This document shows, piece after piece, positions 32,138-41,294 of a DNA stretch of 64,000 bases. Origin of the DNA: Candidatus Peregrinibacteria bacterium (GTDB lineage: Bacteria > Patescibacteriota > Gracilibacteria > CAIRYL01 > GCA-016699755); the NCBI GenBank assembly GCA_016699755.1, contig CP065009.1, positions 1,488,001 through 1,552,000 of the forward strand, given 5' to 3'. Position 1 is the first letter of the stretch. Every line of letters begins with the position of its first letter. Both the position numbers and the translations under genes were made by a program. Under the pieces are notes generated by a model that was given only the letters and a program-made list of their open reading frames with translations, made no database searches and was not told where the DNA came from.

Positions 32138-34534
32138 ATGAATTCTGTAAAAAAATTTCTCTTCGGTAATACTTTTCTAAGTCTCTCTCGAGCAGAGTGG
32201 GGTCGTGTTATCCCTGCCTTTTTTGTAAAACTCTTTTTTCAGGTTTCTTTTCTTTCTGCTGGAACAGTACTCCTCGCCCTTTTTGTTGATCGTTATGGTA
32301 TTTATAATCTTTCCACACTTTTTATTTTTCAGGCTGCTTTTATTATCCTCGGAACCGCTTTTTTTACAGGGTTTTTGCGACGCGCACATCCGAGTACTCT
32401 TGTGCTTATAGGAGTTATTTCTGCCGCTATTCTTCTTATCCTGTCAGCGATCCTTTTTCTTAAAAATCCATTTTGGTCTTTTTTTGCACTCCTTATTGCA
32501 CTCTGTGTCTTTTTGATGCAGGTTTCCATTTGGCTTTCGCTCTATATTGAGAACCTCTTTTCTCCGCTTGAAGGCGAACGAGCTTTTCCTATTCTCGAAA
32601 GTGCAGAGCCAATTGGAGGTATTTTTTCGGGAATCCTTCTCATTGCGCTTTCGGGAACGACAGGTATTTTGGAAACACTTGTTATTATTGGGGTGTTACT
32701 CTGCCTCATTCCTCCGGCACTCCTCTTTTCTCTCCATCGTCTTCGTTCGATTCCCGTTCTGCGGTCTCATCGTGAAGAGCGTGCAAAAACACGTTCCGCG
32801 AGAAGCTTACTTCAGAGCAGTATTCGCATGTGTGCTCAACATCGGTTTTTAATGAGTCTTGGGTTTCTTGTATTTTTGCAATATTTTGCCGTGCATTTTC
32901 TTGAGTTTCAGTTTACCTCTGCGGTTGATCATTACACACGCGGATCTCTCGTTGGTCCCGTTCCGCAGGGGTCGTACCACTATGCCGATAATTTGGTGCA
33001 CAGCTTTGGAAGTATTCAGATTGGAATTTTTTCCCTCCTCCTCCTTTTACAGCTTCTTTTGGCGAGCACTATTCTGAGAAAGATGGGCGTTGTGCGAACC
33101 TATGCTATTGCACCTCTTTTTGCTCTTGTTGGTTTTTTGGGAATGACGTTTCATTTTGGTTTTTTGACCGCCATTTTTGCAAAAATGAGTTTTGAAACGG
33201 GATACGGTCTCGGAAGAAATGCTTTTCTCAGTAGTTTTTATGCGCTTTCCGAAAATATTCGTGATGAAGCACGAGAGGCACTTGAGGGTATTGCGCGTCC
33301 TTTGGGAATTCTTTTTGGAACTATTCTTCTCGTCACTCTACAATTCTTTTTTTCTACATCACATTTTCTCATCATCTCTTCGGGAGTACTTGTTGGAAGC
33401 GCCACACTTTCTCTTCTTATGATTTCTCGATTTCGAAATCACTATACGCAAACGAGTCGACGAAAGCTTGAAAACAAAGATAATCTTTCCGAAAAGATGG
33501 ACGCCATCGAGATATTAAGTCAGCCCGGTCATCGTAATGCTATCGACACTCTTTCTGGAATCTTGTTTCAGAAAGATGAGGTTCCAGAAGTTCGCGTAAA
33601 AACTCTTCAGGTTATTGGGCGCATGGGAAATGTTGATGCTATTCCCGCAATTCTCTCATGCTTCCGTGATTCAAATCCAAGTGTGTGTCTTGAGGCGGTT
33701 CGTGCGCTTGGAAAATTTAAGAACCTTGGACAAGATTTTTTTCTTGAAGCGATTTCTCGATACAGTGTTCAACAAGAGCTCAAGGAGCTTTTTGTTTCCG
33801 GCAGAAGTACCGAACTTAAAATAGAAGTGATGAAGGTGCTTGCAAATTTTAAAGATCCAGAAACAATTCCATTTCTGCTCCGTGTTTTGCGTTCAAAAGA
33901 CCCAGAAATTCGTGCTGAGTGTGTTTCGGTATTTGGACTCTTTCATGATATTAGTGTTGTTTCCCATCTTCAGCCACTTCTTTCTGACGTAAATCCAAAA
34001 GTGCGTGCACGTGCCATTGCAACACTTTGGCAGTACCCCTCTCTTCGTCTTCGTCTTGTGCTCGATATTCATTCTCTTCTCGAATCTTCTCAGGATGAGG
34101 AACGTATTGCTGGCATGTATTGTGTAGGAGAGGTTTCTTTGGAGTCGGAAAAGAAATGTCTCTATCGCTTTTTGTATCATCGAAACGATCAGCTCCGAAG
34201 GAGTGCCGCTATTGCGCTTGCCAAAATGAATGATCCGGTTTCGGTGGAACATCTCGTTAATCTGCTTTTTCATCAAAAGAAAGAAGAGGGACTCAAGACA
34301 AAGAAAATGCTTGGAGTTATTCAAAATGAAACGAGGAAGTGCATCGATCAAGAGAGTTTTCTTCGGGCAAATCATTCTATTATGAAGCTACTCCAAAAAA
34401 CGAAAACGTCTATCTTGGAAAATCTCAGAGAAGGGGAACTTCACGATCTCCTTCATATTTTTCACCTCATTGATGCAGAGCGTGAAGTTTGCAAAATTCG
34501 AATGGTATTAAACCAAAGAGCACTTGCCGTTTAA
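32138..34534 (+). CDS. Carrier-like (MFS/NTT-type) membrane protein with HEAT repeats
   Basis: A 798-residue two-part protein. Residues 1 to about 445 form roughly 12 membrane helices in two blocks separated by a basic loop (SHREERAKTRSARS). This resembles the major facilitator fold, in particular the bacterial nucleotide (ATP/ADP, Npt/NTT-type) carriers, some of which also carry C-terminal repeats. Residues from about 460 to 740 are HEAT-like helical pairs, e.g. VRVKTLQVIGRMGNVDAIP, CLEAVRALGKF, IRAECVSVFGLFHD, VRARAIATLWQY and RRSAAIALAKMNDP. The HEAT part is probably cytoplasmic and binds a partner. If it carries nucleotides it could feed on host or environmental ATP; that is inference. 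It stands alone with its own promoter. Confidence 0.7.
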   Translation: MNSVKKFLFGNTFLSLSRAEWGRVIPAFFVKLFFQVSFLSAGTVLLALFVDRYGIYNLSTLFIFQAAFIILGTAFFTGFLRRAHPSTLVLIGVISAAILLILSAILFLKNPFWSFFALLIALCVFLMQVSIWLSLYIENLFSPLEGERAFPILESAEPIGGIFSGILLIALSGTTGILETLVIIGVLLCLIPPALLFSLHRLRSIPVLRSHREERAKTRSARSLLQSSIRMCAQHRFLMSLGFLVFLQYFAVHFLEFQFTSAVDHYTRGSLVGPVPQGSYHYADNLVHSFGSIQIGIFSLLLLLQLLLASTILRKMGVVRTYAIAPLFALVGFLGMTFHFGFLTAIFAKMSFETGYGLGRNAFLSSFYALSENIRDEAREALEGIARPLGILFGTILLVTLQFFFSTSHFLIISSGVLVGSATLSLLMISRFRNHYTQTSRRKLENKDNLSEKMDAIEILSQPGHRNAIDTLSGILFQKDEVPEVRVKTLQVIGRMGNVDAIPAILSCFRDSNPSVCLEAVRALGKFKNLGQDFFLEAISRYSVQQELKELFVSGRSTELKIEVMKVLANFKDPETIPFLLRVLRSKDPEIRAECVSVFGLFHDISVVSHLQPLLSDVNPKVRARAIATLWQYPSLRLRLVLDIHSLLESSQDEERIAGMYCVGEVSLESEKKCLYRFLYHRNDQLRRSAAIALAKMNDPVSVEHLVNLLFHQKKEEGLKTKKMLGVIQNETRKCIDQESFLRANHSIMKLLQKTKTSILENLREGELHDLLHIFHLIDAEREVCKIRMVLNQRALAV

Positions 34535-34565
34535 GAGATGTGATTGAGATAAGTTCGGAAGCATT

Positions 34566-35171
34566 CTACTTTTCAACATCTCTCTTTTGAGGAAGAAAAG
34601 CGATTCCAATGAGAAATGTCTCTCGGCTTCGATCACGACTTGCATCAGGTTTAAAGACCTTTGCCTTTCGAAATCGCGCTCGAAATATTTTCCAAAAAGC
34701 GTCAAAATCTTCTCCAACAAATATTTTTAAGAGAAGATTTCCGTTTGGTGGCAAAATTTTTTCTGAAAGAGAGAGGACGCGTTCGCAAAGTTTAACGGAA
34801 TGAAATTGGTCTGCATCTGAAATGCCGCTGGTTTTTGGTGCCATGTCACTGGTGATGACGTGAAATGGGGATTCTTGGAGAAGTATTTTCTCTACTTCTT
34901 CAGAAAAAATATCTCCCTGAAGAAGAGTAACACCCGAAATAGGATCGGTGTGCTGAAGATCAACACCGATAAGCTTTTTTGGCTGAGCGCGTGATAAGAT
35001 TTGCAAAAAACTTCCAGGAGCACATCCTAAATCGAGTATAACTTTGTTTTTTGGGAGGAAGTCAGGGAATTTCTTTAAAATTTCTTCCAACTTATATGCA
35101 CTTCTGGCGCGAAGTCCGTCTTGCTTTGCTTTTCGAAAAAAGCCGTCTTGCGGATTGAATCGTTTTGGCAT
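34566..35171 (-). CDS. rlmE: 23S rRNA 2'-O-ribose methyltransferase
   Basis: FtsJ/RrmJ methylates U2552 in the 23S rRNA A-loop using S-adenosylmethionine. The 201-residue chain has the K-D-K-E catalytic set at K27 (RSAYKLEE), D109 (TSDMAPKTSG), K149 (NLLLKIF) and E184 (SRETFLIG), and the SAM site VILDLGCAPGSFLQ. Length is standard. Downstream of rsmG on the same strand after a 46-base gap, so ribosomal RNA modification genes are grouped here. Confidence 0.94.
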   Translation of the reverse strand: MPKRFNPQDGFFRKAKQDGLRARSAYKLEEILKKFPDFLPKNKVILDLGCAPGSFLQILSRAQPKKLIGVDLQHTDPISGVTLLQGDIFSEEVEKILLQESPFHVITSDMAPKTSGISDADQFHSVKLCERVLSLSEKILPPNGNLLLKIFVGEDFDAFWKIFRARFRKAKVFKPDASRDRSRETFLIGIAFLPQKRDVEK

Positions 35172-35217
35172 AGGAACAAGATATAATTGAAAGACAGGAG
35201 GAAGTAAAATATAGCTC

Positions 35218-35880
35218 TTAGGAAAGAGGATTCTTTTTCGGAACTCCTATTTCTCGTGGAAAACGAGAAGGTGTTTTTCCGGTTTTTTCAAAAACCCAAA
35301 GAACTCGTTTTTCTCCTTCTGGAAGGCTGTATTCCTTTTTATGAATACATTTTATGTTCAACTGTGAGACAATTTTTTCATCTGAACTATCGTATTCTGG
35401 TCCACGATATGCAAGAAAAAGTCCTCCGGTTTTCACAAATGGGGTGGCAAGTTCCGCTGTAACAAGGAATGGGGCAACAGCGCGTGCAGTAACACTGTCG
35501 AACTGCTCTCGATAGTGTTGGTTTCGTCCAAATTCTTCCATTCTCCCTGTGAGGAGATTACTGTTATCAAGGTGAAGTGTTGCGATCATTCGAGAAATAG
35601 CATCTATTTTTTTTCGTACAGAATCCATGCCAAAAAATTGGTGTTGTGGAAAAAGGAGCGCAAGAGGAAGAAATGGAAAACCGCCCCCTGTTCCAATATC
35701 AAGTACACGTTTTGATGGTTGATTCTCAAAAAATTCAGATGAAGAAAGAGAATCAATAATGTGCTTGTTCCACACTGCTTTTTCATCCCGCAATGAGGAG
35801 AGATTTATTTTACTGTTCTCTTCTAAAAAAACGGAAATAAGCTTTTTGAGGAACTCTTTTTGAGAATCTGTGAGATTCAT
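35218..35880 (-). CDS. rsmG: 16S rRNA m7G527 methyltransferase
   Basis: RsmG (GidB) makes m7G527 in the 16S rRNA decoding centre; its loss gives low-level streptomycin resistance in other bacteria. The 220-residue chain has the SAM-binding VLDIGTGGGFPFLPLAL, VWNKHIIDSL before it, and SVTARAVAP, the family's substrate motif. Its ATG overlaps the leuD stop (ATGA at 35880-35877), implying coupled translation. The usual partner mnmG is absent here. Confidence 0.93.
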   Translation of the reverse strand: MNLTDSQKEFLKKLISVFLEENSKINLSSLRDEKAVWNKHIIDSLSSSEFFENQPSKRVLDIGTGGGFPFLPLALLFPQHQFFGMDSVRKKIDAISRMIATLHLDNSNLLTGRMEEFGRNQHYREQFDSVTARAVAPFLVTAELATPFVKTGGLFLAYRGPEYDSSDEKIVSQLNIKCIHKKEYSLPEGEKRVLWVFEKTGKTPSRFPREIGVPKKNPLS

Positions 35881-36464
35881 TGCGCTCGAGAAACAAGGGG
35901 AAGAAATGGTTTTCGCGCTCCTTCTTTTTTCCGAATTTCTTTTTCAAATTGTGCGAGGTAGTCTGTATCGCTGAGTCCCTCGAGGAGACGTTTTTTTGAA
36001 AATGGTGAAATATAAAATTTCCATGTTTCTTTGTTAACGCTCACAAGCTCATCCGAGAGATTGACGGTTATTTCTTCATATTCATCTTTTGGATGAAGAA
36101 GCCGTTGTACAACATCTTCTGGAAGAACAATAGGGAGTAATCCATTTTTTTCTGCATTTCCTCGAAAAATATCTGCAAACTCAGAAGAAATAACTACCGA
36201 AAATCCCGATTGTACAAGTGCCCATGGGGCGTGCTCCCTGCTCGATCCGCATCCAAAATTTGCTCCAGAGACAACAATTTGTGCGTTCCGAAATTCCGTT
36301 CTGTTCATGGGAAAAAGTGGATCTCTTCGGAATTCGGCGAAACAGCCATCTCCAAGCCCACTCATATCGGTTCCCTTGAGGTATTTGGCGGGGATGATGA
36401 GATCGGTATCAATATCTTTTCGAGGAATGCGAACTGCTCGCGAGGAAAAGGTTTCAAATGTCAT
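35877..36464 (-). CDS. leuD: 3-isopropylmalate dehydratase small subunit
   Basis: Swivel domain of the isopropylmalate isomerase of leucine synthesis. The 195-residue chain has IDTDLIIPAKYL, SGANFGCGSSREHAPWAL (substrate loop) and the C-terminal helix typical of LeuD. The large Fe-S subunit leuC, without which it cannot work, is not adjacent. The related homoaconitase or methylsubstituted-malate enzymes cannot be excluded. It is translationally coupled to rsmG, an unusual partner. Confidence 0.9.
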   Translation of the reverse strand: MTFETFSSRAVRIPRKDIDTDLIIPAKYLKGTDMSGLGDGCFAEFRRDPLFPMNRTEFRNAQIVVSGANFGCGSSREHAPWALVQSGFSVVISSEFADIFRGNAEKNGLLPIVLPEDVVQRLLHPKDEYEEITVNLSDELVSVNKETWKFYISPFSKKRLLEGLSDTDYLAQFEKEIRKKEGARKPFLPLVSRAQ

Positions 36465-36555
36465 TGGGGGATTTACAGCGAGGAAAAGTATGAGGGTGTC
36501 GCTTTGGTTTTGTCAAAAAAGAGGGGAGTCCCCATCACTACAAAACAAATAGAGA

Positions 36556-38994
36556 TTACAAATTCAGCACTCGAAACACTGCTTCTGCGACTTCTGCTCG
36601 AGTCATAATCTTTCCCGGTTCAAACTGATTTCCAAAATCGAGTAATTTCTTTTCTTTCGCAAATTGCGCGGCGGTTTCATACCAAATATTCTGAGGAACA
36701 TCAGAGAAATAAGTTTTTTCAGAAAGGTGTGATCCGTTAAATGATCTGGCGAGCATGGTAAAAAGCTCCGCGCGGTTGATGTTGTTTGCTGGACGAAATG
36801 ATCCATCAGGATACCCTTCGATAATTCCAAGTTCTGCCGCGGTTTCGACATACGGTGCAAACCACTCATTTTTTGGAACATCAGAAAAAACACCGCCTCG
36901 CGCTGATTTTGGTTCTTTATGAATAGCAAGAAGCATTACTTTTGCAAATTCTGCACGATTAATGCCATCGTTGGGGCGAAAAGTTCCATCTGCATTTCCC
37001 GAGAGAATTCCTGCATCTTTCAGAAAAGAAATGGCGGTAACGTTTTTGTAGTTTGTAGGAATATCTGAAAAAATGGAAAGAGTACTTGCTCCAGTTTCTG
37101 TTTTCTCTTCTCCTTCTTGAAGTTTTTCAGAAACGCCAACCAGTACGCCCGACTGAATCTTTACGACAATATTCTCTTTTGAAAGAGGGAGAACTTCTAC
37201 CTCTGCTCTTCCATTAATAAAATCGTCTTCTGTAAGTGTTTGCGGTGTTATTTTCGCTTTTCCAGAGAGAAGGGTGAGCTCTGCTTCTCCCAAAAATCCG
37301 TTTGGTGTTCGATTCCCGTTTTTGTCAATGGTGGTGAGGGAGATGGTTTCTGCTTTTCCCATCCGAAAGCGCTCATCAGTTTCGACGGAAAAACCAACAG
37401 GTTGTTCGGGGGCTTCTATAACAGATATTTTTATGGATGAATTTGGAAAGCGAGTCAGAAAAATTTCTGCTGTTCCGACATCTCTTCCAGCAAGATATTC
37501 TACAGTTGCTACACCATTCTTAAAGTAGCGTGGAAGAAGCATCTTTGGATTTACTTCACCTCCTCCTTTTACCTGTATTTCGAGTGAATCGGAAAATTCT
37601 GGATTATTCAGCACTTCTCCTTTTGCGTTGAGGAGTGAAATATCCATGGTAGTACGCTTTCCGACCCGAATCATATCTTCTCCACCTTTCCACTCGACAC
37701 GAGCAACGGCATCTGGATTTTCAATGGTTTCCGGAATAACAACATCTGTTTCTGGGGCTCTCAATTCTTCTGTATCTTTTCCCTCTTCGACATTGACACT
37801 TGTCTTTGCTGTTGTATTTCCATCTTGAAAGGTAAACTCTATGTTGCCTGCTGTTTGCACAACAACTGGAATTTCTGCTTTTCCATTCTGAAACGAAATG
37901 TTTGTTGGAATTTTTGCAGAACCTTTGTTTGCAGAAACTTTGAATGATGTTCCGGTATATTCTTTGAGAATTTGTTTTTGAATATCGAGTACCGTAACAA
38001 GGAAAGTGACTATTTCCCCTGGGAGTGCGGAACTTTTATCTGCCTTAACAACAATTCTTCCGAGACTATCTTCTGGAGCTATTTCTTCTTCATCTGAAGA
38101 AGAGATGGTGGTGGGAGAGCTCAAAAATTCTTGTACCCAAATGAGGGGGTTAGTAGTATTTTCGAGAGCCTCTTTCTGGCCAAGTCCAGCATCAATTGCT
38201 TCAAAAAAATTCAAATTTTCTGAGCTCGCTTGTGCGCTCGAAAATGGCCACCAAGGATGATAGGGGGCAGAACTTCGATCAATTTGAAAGTGAAGGTGTG
38301 GCGTTGTGGAAAGACCAGTATCTCCTGAATAGCCAATGAGATCGCCCTTTTTTACAGTATTGCCTTCTTTAACGACGACTTCTGAGAGATGGGCATATCC
38401 CGAAAAGAGAGTATCCTTTCCTCCTTCTACGAGTGGTGCATTTGGATGTTTGATGACAACATATTTTCCAAACCCTGTTATGCGACTTACCGCGCTTTCT
38501 ACAACTCCATTTGCTACAGAATAAACAGGGGTTCCAATAGGAACACGAATATCTACTGCAAGATGACTTCCGGAAAATTCTTTGTGATCCATTTGGTAAC
38601 TTCCCATATATACCGTGGAATAGGTGATACATGCATTCTGATACGATGTATTTTCTTGTGAACAATCTTTCTCGAGTTTTTTGGGATCATATTTGGGGAG
38701 TGCGATGAGATCGGAACTCCGATATTCACTATATGCCTTCGTATTTTTCCCACCTGTTTTTTTCCAGTCTGGCGCATATTGCACGGGAAGGGTGGTTCCG
38801 TCGAATTTTGGAATGCTCAAAATACTCGCCCGATAAAATTCTGTTCCTTGTTCTGCAAAAAAAACGAACATCATCAATGTGAGTGTAATAATTATGTAGC
38901 CAAGAATGGGGCGTCGCTCTAAAAAACCAATACTTCCAAGAGAACGTTTTTCTGGGGAAATCTGTTTTTTGTGTTTTTGTTTCGGCATTGTCAT
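36556..38994 (-). CDS. M23 metallopeptidase with C-terminal SLH repeats
   Basis: Surface protein of 812 residues. An uncleaved signal anchor (about 31-47) leads to an M23/LytM-type peptidase domain: zinc ligands H144 and D148 (SHLAVDI) and H233/H235 (PHLHFQID) are all present, so it should cut peptidoglycan cross-links. The middle (about 310-630) is a series of beta-rich immunoglobulin-like domains. The C-terminal 170 residues form three S-layer homology repeats (SGNADGTFRPNDGINRAEF, EGYPDGSFRPANNINRAEL, then a weaker one), which bind cell-wall polymers. A second SLH protein lies at 53926-57003. Likely role is wall remodelling at the cell surface. Confidence 0.92.
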   Translation of the reverse strand: MTMPKQKHKKQISPEKRSLGSIGFLERRPILGYIIITLTLMMFVFFAEQGTEFYRASILSIPKFDGTTLPVQYAPDWKKTGGKNTKAYSEYRSSDLIALPKYDPKKLEKDCSQENTSYQNACITYSTVYMGSYQMDHKEFSGSHLAVDIRVPIGTPVYSVANGVVESAVSRITGFGKYVVIKHPNAPLVEGGKDTLFSGYAHLSEVVVKEGNTVKKGDLIGYSGDTGLSTTPHLHFQIDRSSAPYHPWWPFSSAQASSENLNFFEAIDAGLGQKEALENTTNPLIWVQEFLSSPTTISSSDEEEIAPEDSLGRIVVKADKSSALPGEIVTFLVTVLDIQKQILKEYTGTSFKVSANKGSAKIPTNISFQNGKAEIPVVVQTAGNIEFTFQDGNTTAKTSVNVEEGKDTEELRAPETDVVIPETIENPDAVARVEWKGGEDMIRVGKRTTMDISLLNAKGEVLNNPEFSDSLEIQVKGGGEVNPKMLLPRYFKNGVATVEYLAGRDVGTAEIFLTRFPNSSIKISVIEAPEQPVGFSVETDERFRMGKAETISLTTIDKNGNRTPNGFLGEAELTLLSGKAKITPQTLTEDDFINGRAEVEVLPLSKENIVVKIQSGVLVGVSEKLQEGEEKTETGASTLSIFSDIPTNYKNVTAISFLKDAGILSGNADGTFRPNDGINRAEFAKVMLLAIHKEPKSARGGVFSDVPKNEWFAPYVETAAELGIIEGYPDGSFRPANNINRAELFTMLARSFNGSHLSEKTYFSDVPQNIWYETAAQFAKEKKLLDFGNQFEPGKIMTRAEVAEAVFRVLNL

Positions 38995-39064
38995 TCAAAA
39001 TAGTGTACCATGAAAATCAGGGTATTGTACTCCTTGCTCCCTTTTTTTTCAAGAGGTGAAAATT

Positions 39065-40132
39065 GTGCTCTCAGAAGTAAAGAACACAGAACTTTTCGGT
39101 GAAGAGTTGGGACGTCGTGTCTTTCTTCGACCACATTGGGGAAAATGTCTTTTTCTCTCTGGGGATCTTGGTATTGGAAAAACAGCACTCCTCAGAGGAT
39201 TTTCGCGCGGTCTTGGTGTTCGGGAAAATGTCGCAAGTCCTTCATACGCGCTCATGAGTGAATATTCGCTTCCAGAAAATTCACATGGTCTTACGACTTT
39301 TTCTCATGCCGATGTTTATCGCACCGAAGAAGGCTCTGCTCTTGGGCTTTCGGAAATAGTGGAAAAAATAACAGATCCAAAAACGGTGCTTGCTGTGGAG
39401 TGGGCAGAAAAAATTCCCACTGCATTTTTCCCAGAAAAGTACATTTTTCTTCGTATGAAGCTTGCTTCCGATGAAATACAGCGAGAAATTGATATTCATT
39501 TTCACGATGCTGGTATTCCAAGTGATGCGGAGATTGGTACTATAATTCGTGAACTCCAAACACCAATACATGTTCAGGAACATATTGAAAAGGTCACAAG
39601 AGTGGCACTTTTTCTTGCAAATAGGCTCATACAAAATGGACTTCCGGTAGATGTTCTGTTGGTGCGCGCCGCCGCACTTCTTCATGATGCTCTTCGGATT
39701 ATCAATTTTTCGGAAATTCAAGAGGAGAAATTTCACGAAGAGGTGACTCTTAAAAAGAGGGCTCTTTGGGAAGCACAAATCAAAAAATATAGTTCACAGC
39801 ATCATGCATTTGCCATGGGATCCTTTTTACGAGAAAAAGGATACATTGCTGTGGCAGATGTTCTTGAAAAACATTGTACGAGAGCTATTCTTGAAGAAAT
39901 GACTCTTGAGGAGCAGTGTATGTATTTGGCAGATCGATCGGTGATGGGGAACAAGATTGTAGGAGTCACCAAGCGTTTTCTTGAGGCGGCGCGAAGAAAT
40001 GGTCACGAAGAATCGCCAGATTTTGAAAAAATTCGAGAACGTGTTTTTCTACTCGAAAAAGAACTTTTTAAGAAAGCAAAGATTACTTCTGAAGATATTT
40101 CGGATCTCGATAGTTCATCATCACAAAAATAA
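39065..40132 (+). CDS. tsaE: TsaE fused to an HD domain
   Basis: TsaE is the ATPase of the TsaBDE complex that makes the universal tRNA modification t6A. Residues 1-150 show the TsaE pattern: Walker A GDLGIGKT at 33-40, VASPSYALMSEY, SHADVYRTEEG and AVEWAEKIP. After a short linker, residues about 165-300 form an HD-type domain: EHIEKVTRVALFLA then AAALLHDALRI with H207-D208, and a later SSQHHAFAMG His cluster. HD domains usually cleave phosphate esters or nucleotides. Stand-alone TsaE is about 150 residues, so this is a true fusion, in one intact frame. I use the GTG at 39065, eight bases after GAGG; GTG at 39056 is the alternative. Confidence 0.85.
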   Translation: MLSEVKNTELFGEELGRRVFLRPHWGKCLFLSGDLGIGKTALLRGFSRGLGVRENVASPSYALMSEYSLPENSHGLTTFSHADVYRTEEGSALGLSEIVEKITDPKTVLAVEWAEKIPTAFFPEKYIFLRMKLASDEIQREIDIHFHDAGIPSDAEIGTIIRELQTPIHVQEHIEKVTRVALFLANRLIQNGLPVDVLLVRAAALLHDALRIINFSEIQEEKFHEEVTLKKRALWEAQIKKYSSQHHAFAMGSFLREKGYIAVADVLEKHCTRAILEEMTLEEQCMYLADRSVMGNKIVGVTKRFLEAARRNGHEESPDFEKIRERVFLLEKELFKKAKITSEDISDLDSSSSQK

Positions 40133-40153
40133 AGGGGGCTTACCCCCTTTATT
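40128..40153. terminator. Bidirectional intrinsic terminator
   Basis: Perfect 11-bp stem AATAAAGGGGG / CCCCCTTTATT with a CTTA loop, overlapping the tsaE-HD stop region. It separates two convergent genes. Confidence 0.85.
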
Positions 40154-40176
40154 GGTATTCTCTTTGGAGAAGTTTT

Positions 40177-41286
40177 TTACTGCTGGATATCTTTAATATC
40201 AAGAAGCGGAAGTGCGCTATTTGGCAGAATACCCCACTTTATTTCCGGAGCCATTTTTTCAACAAATTGAAATTGAATAACTTCTGAATTGTTATGGAGT
40301 GATTCTCCCTTGAGTCGAATTGCTTCTGCCTCTCCCTCTGCTTCGATAATGGTTTTTTTCTTGAGTTCTTCTGCCTCGAGTTTTCGATTTTCGGCAGTTT
40401 TAATTCTTTGTTCAGCAATCACCTTTTCTTCAATAGCAGAGGCAAATTCTGGAGAAAAGGTGATTTTTCGAACAAATACTTCTCGAAATTGAATTCGGTT
40501 TTCACCATAAATCTCTTGTAAGCTTTTTGCGATAAAGTCAGTAAAATCGGTACGTTTATCAGAAATAAGCTCCAGAGCATTGAATTTTCCAATAGCATCA
40601 TATACCACTGAGCGTGCTGCTGGTTGTATTATAGTGTATTTATATCTTTCCTCGTTGATAAATTGTTGGCGTAAAAAAGGGGCATCTTCTGGTGAAATTT
40701 GATAGGTAATGGTGACGTCAACAAAAACATCTTGCCCATCTTTACTCCGACCACGCACTCCATCAACATCTTTTTCTCCTTCGTATTCACCTGCCATGGT
40801 GAATTCTTGTTTTACTGTCTGGAATTGAGTGGATTCTTGCCAGAAGGGAATTTTTAAATGAAGTCCTTCTCTTTCTGGTTTTGGTAGAACACCACGTCCA
40901 CGATCAAAAATAACAGCAACATACCCTGGGGAAACACTGATAAAACCATCAATAACAATGAGGATTCCAAAAAATCCAACAATTCCAAGGAAGATTATTT
41001 TTCCAAAATGATTTGGCATACGAAGAGGGGGAACAGAAAAAGGGGACTTTTTTTTAACTTCATTTACGGTGATTGGTTTTGTTCTTTTGACACCAAAAAG
41101 ATCACCAAACTCATCTGAAAGAATATCCCTCAGATCTTTTTTTTGAAAATTATTTTTTGAGAAGAATGGGACGATGATCCAAATAACAAGAATAAAGAAG
41201 AAAAAAATCTTCAGCATTACGGGAAGAACAGGGAATATGATAATTCCAAGAAAAATGAGCATCTTTGAAGTATTTCGAAAATTCAT
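40177..41286 (-). CDS. SPFH/band-7 (prohibitin-like) membrane protein
   Basis: A 369-residue protein with two hydrophobic N-terminal segments (about 9-43), a basic linker, a third membrane helix (IIFLGIVGFFGILIVIDGF, about 98-116), then the SPFH domain starting VSPGYVAVIFDRGRG and containing GVRGRSKDGQDVFVDV. A charged coiled coil follows (EEKVIAEQRIKTAENRKLEAEEL). Prohibitins and stomatins form ring-like membrane scaffolds that control proteases or organise lipids. The extra N-terminal membrane pair is unusual. It follows the DUF333 lipoprotein gene by 8 bases, so the two are probably one operon and may act together in the membrane. Confidence 0.88.
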   Translation of the reverse strand: MNFRNTSKMLIFLGIIIFPVLPVMLKIFFFFILVIWIIVPFFSKNNFQKKDLRDILSDEFGDLFGVKRTKPITVNEVKKKSPFSVPPLRMPNHFGKIIFLGIVGFFGILIVIDGFISVSPGYVAVIFDRGRGVLPKPEREGLHLKIPFWQESTQFQTVKQEFTMAGEYEGEKDVDGVRGRSKDGQDVFVDVTITYQISPEDAPFLRQQFINEERYKYTIIQPAARSVVYDAIGKFNALELISDKRTDFTDFIAKSLQEIYGENRIQFREVFVRKITFSPEFASAIEEKVIAEQRIKTAENRKLEAEELKKKTIIEAEGEAEAIRLKGESLHNNSEVIQFQFVEKMAPEIKWGILPNSALPLLDIKDIQQ

Positions 41287-41294
41287 GAAAATAC

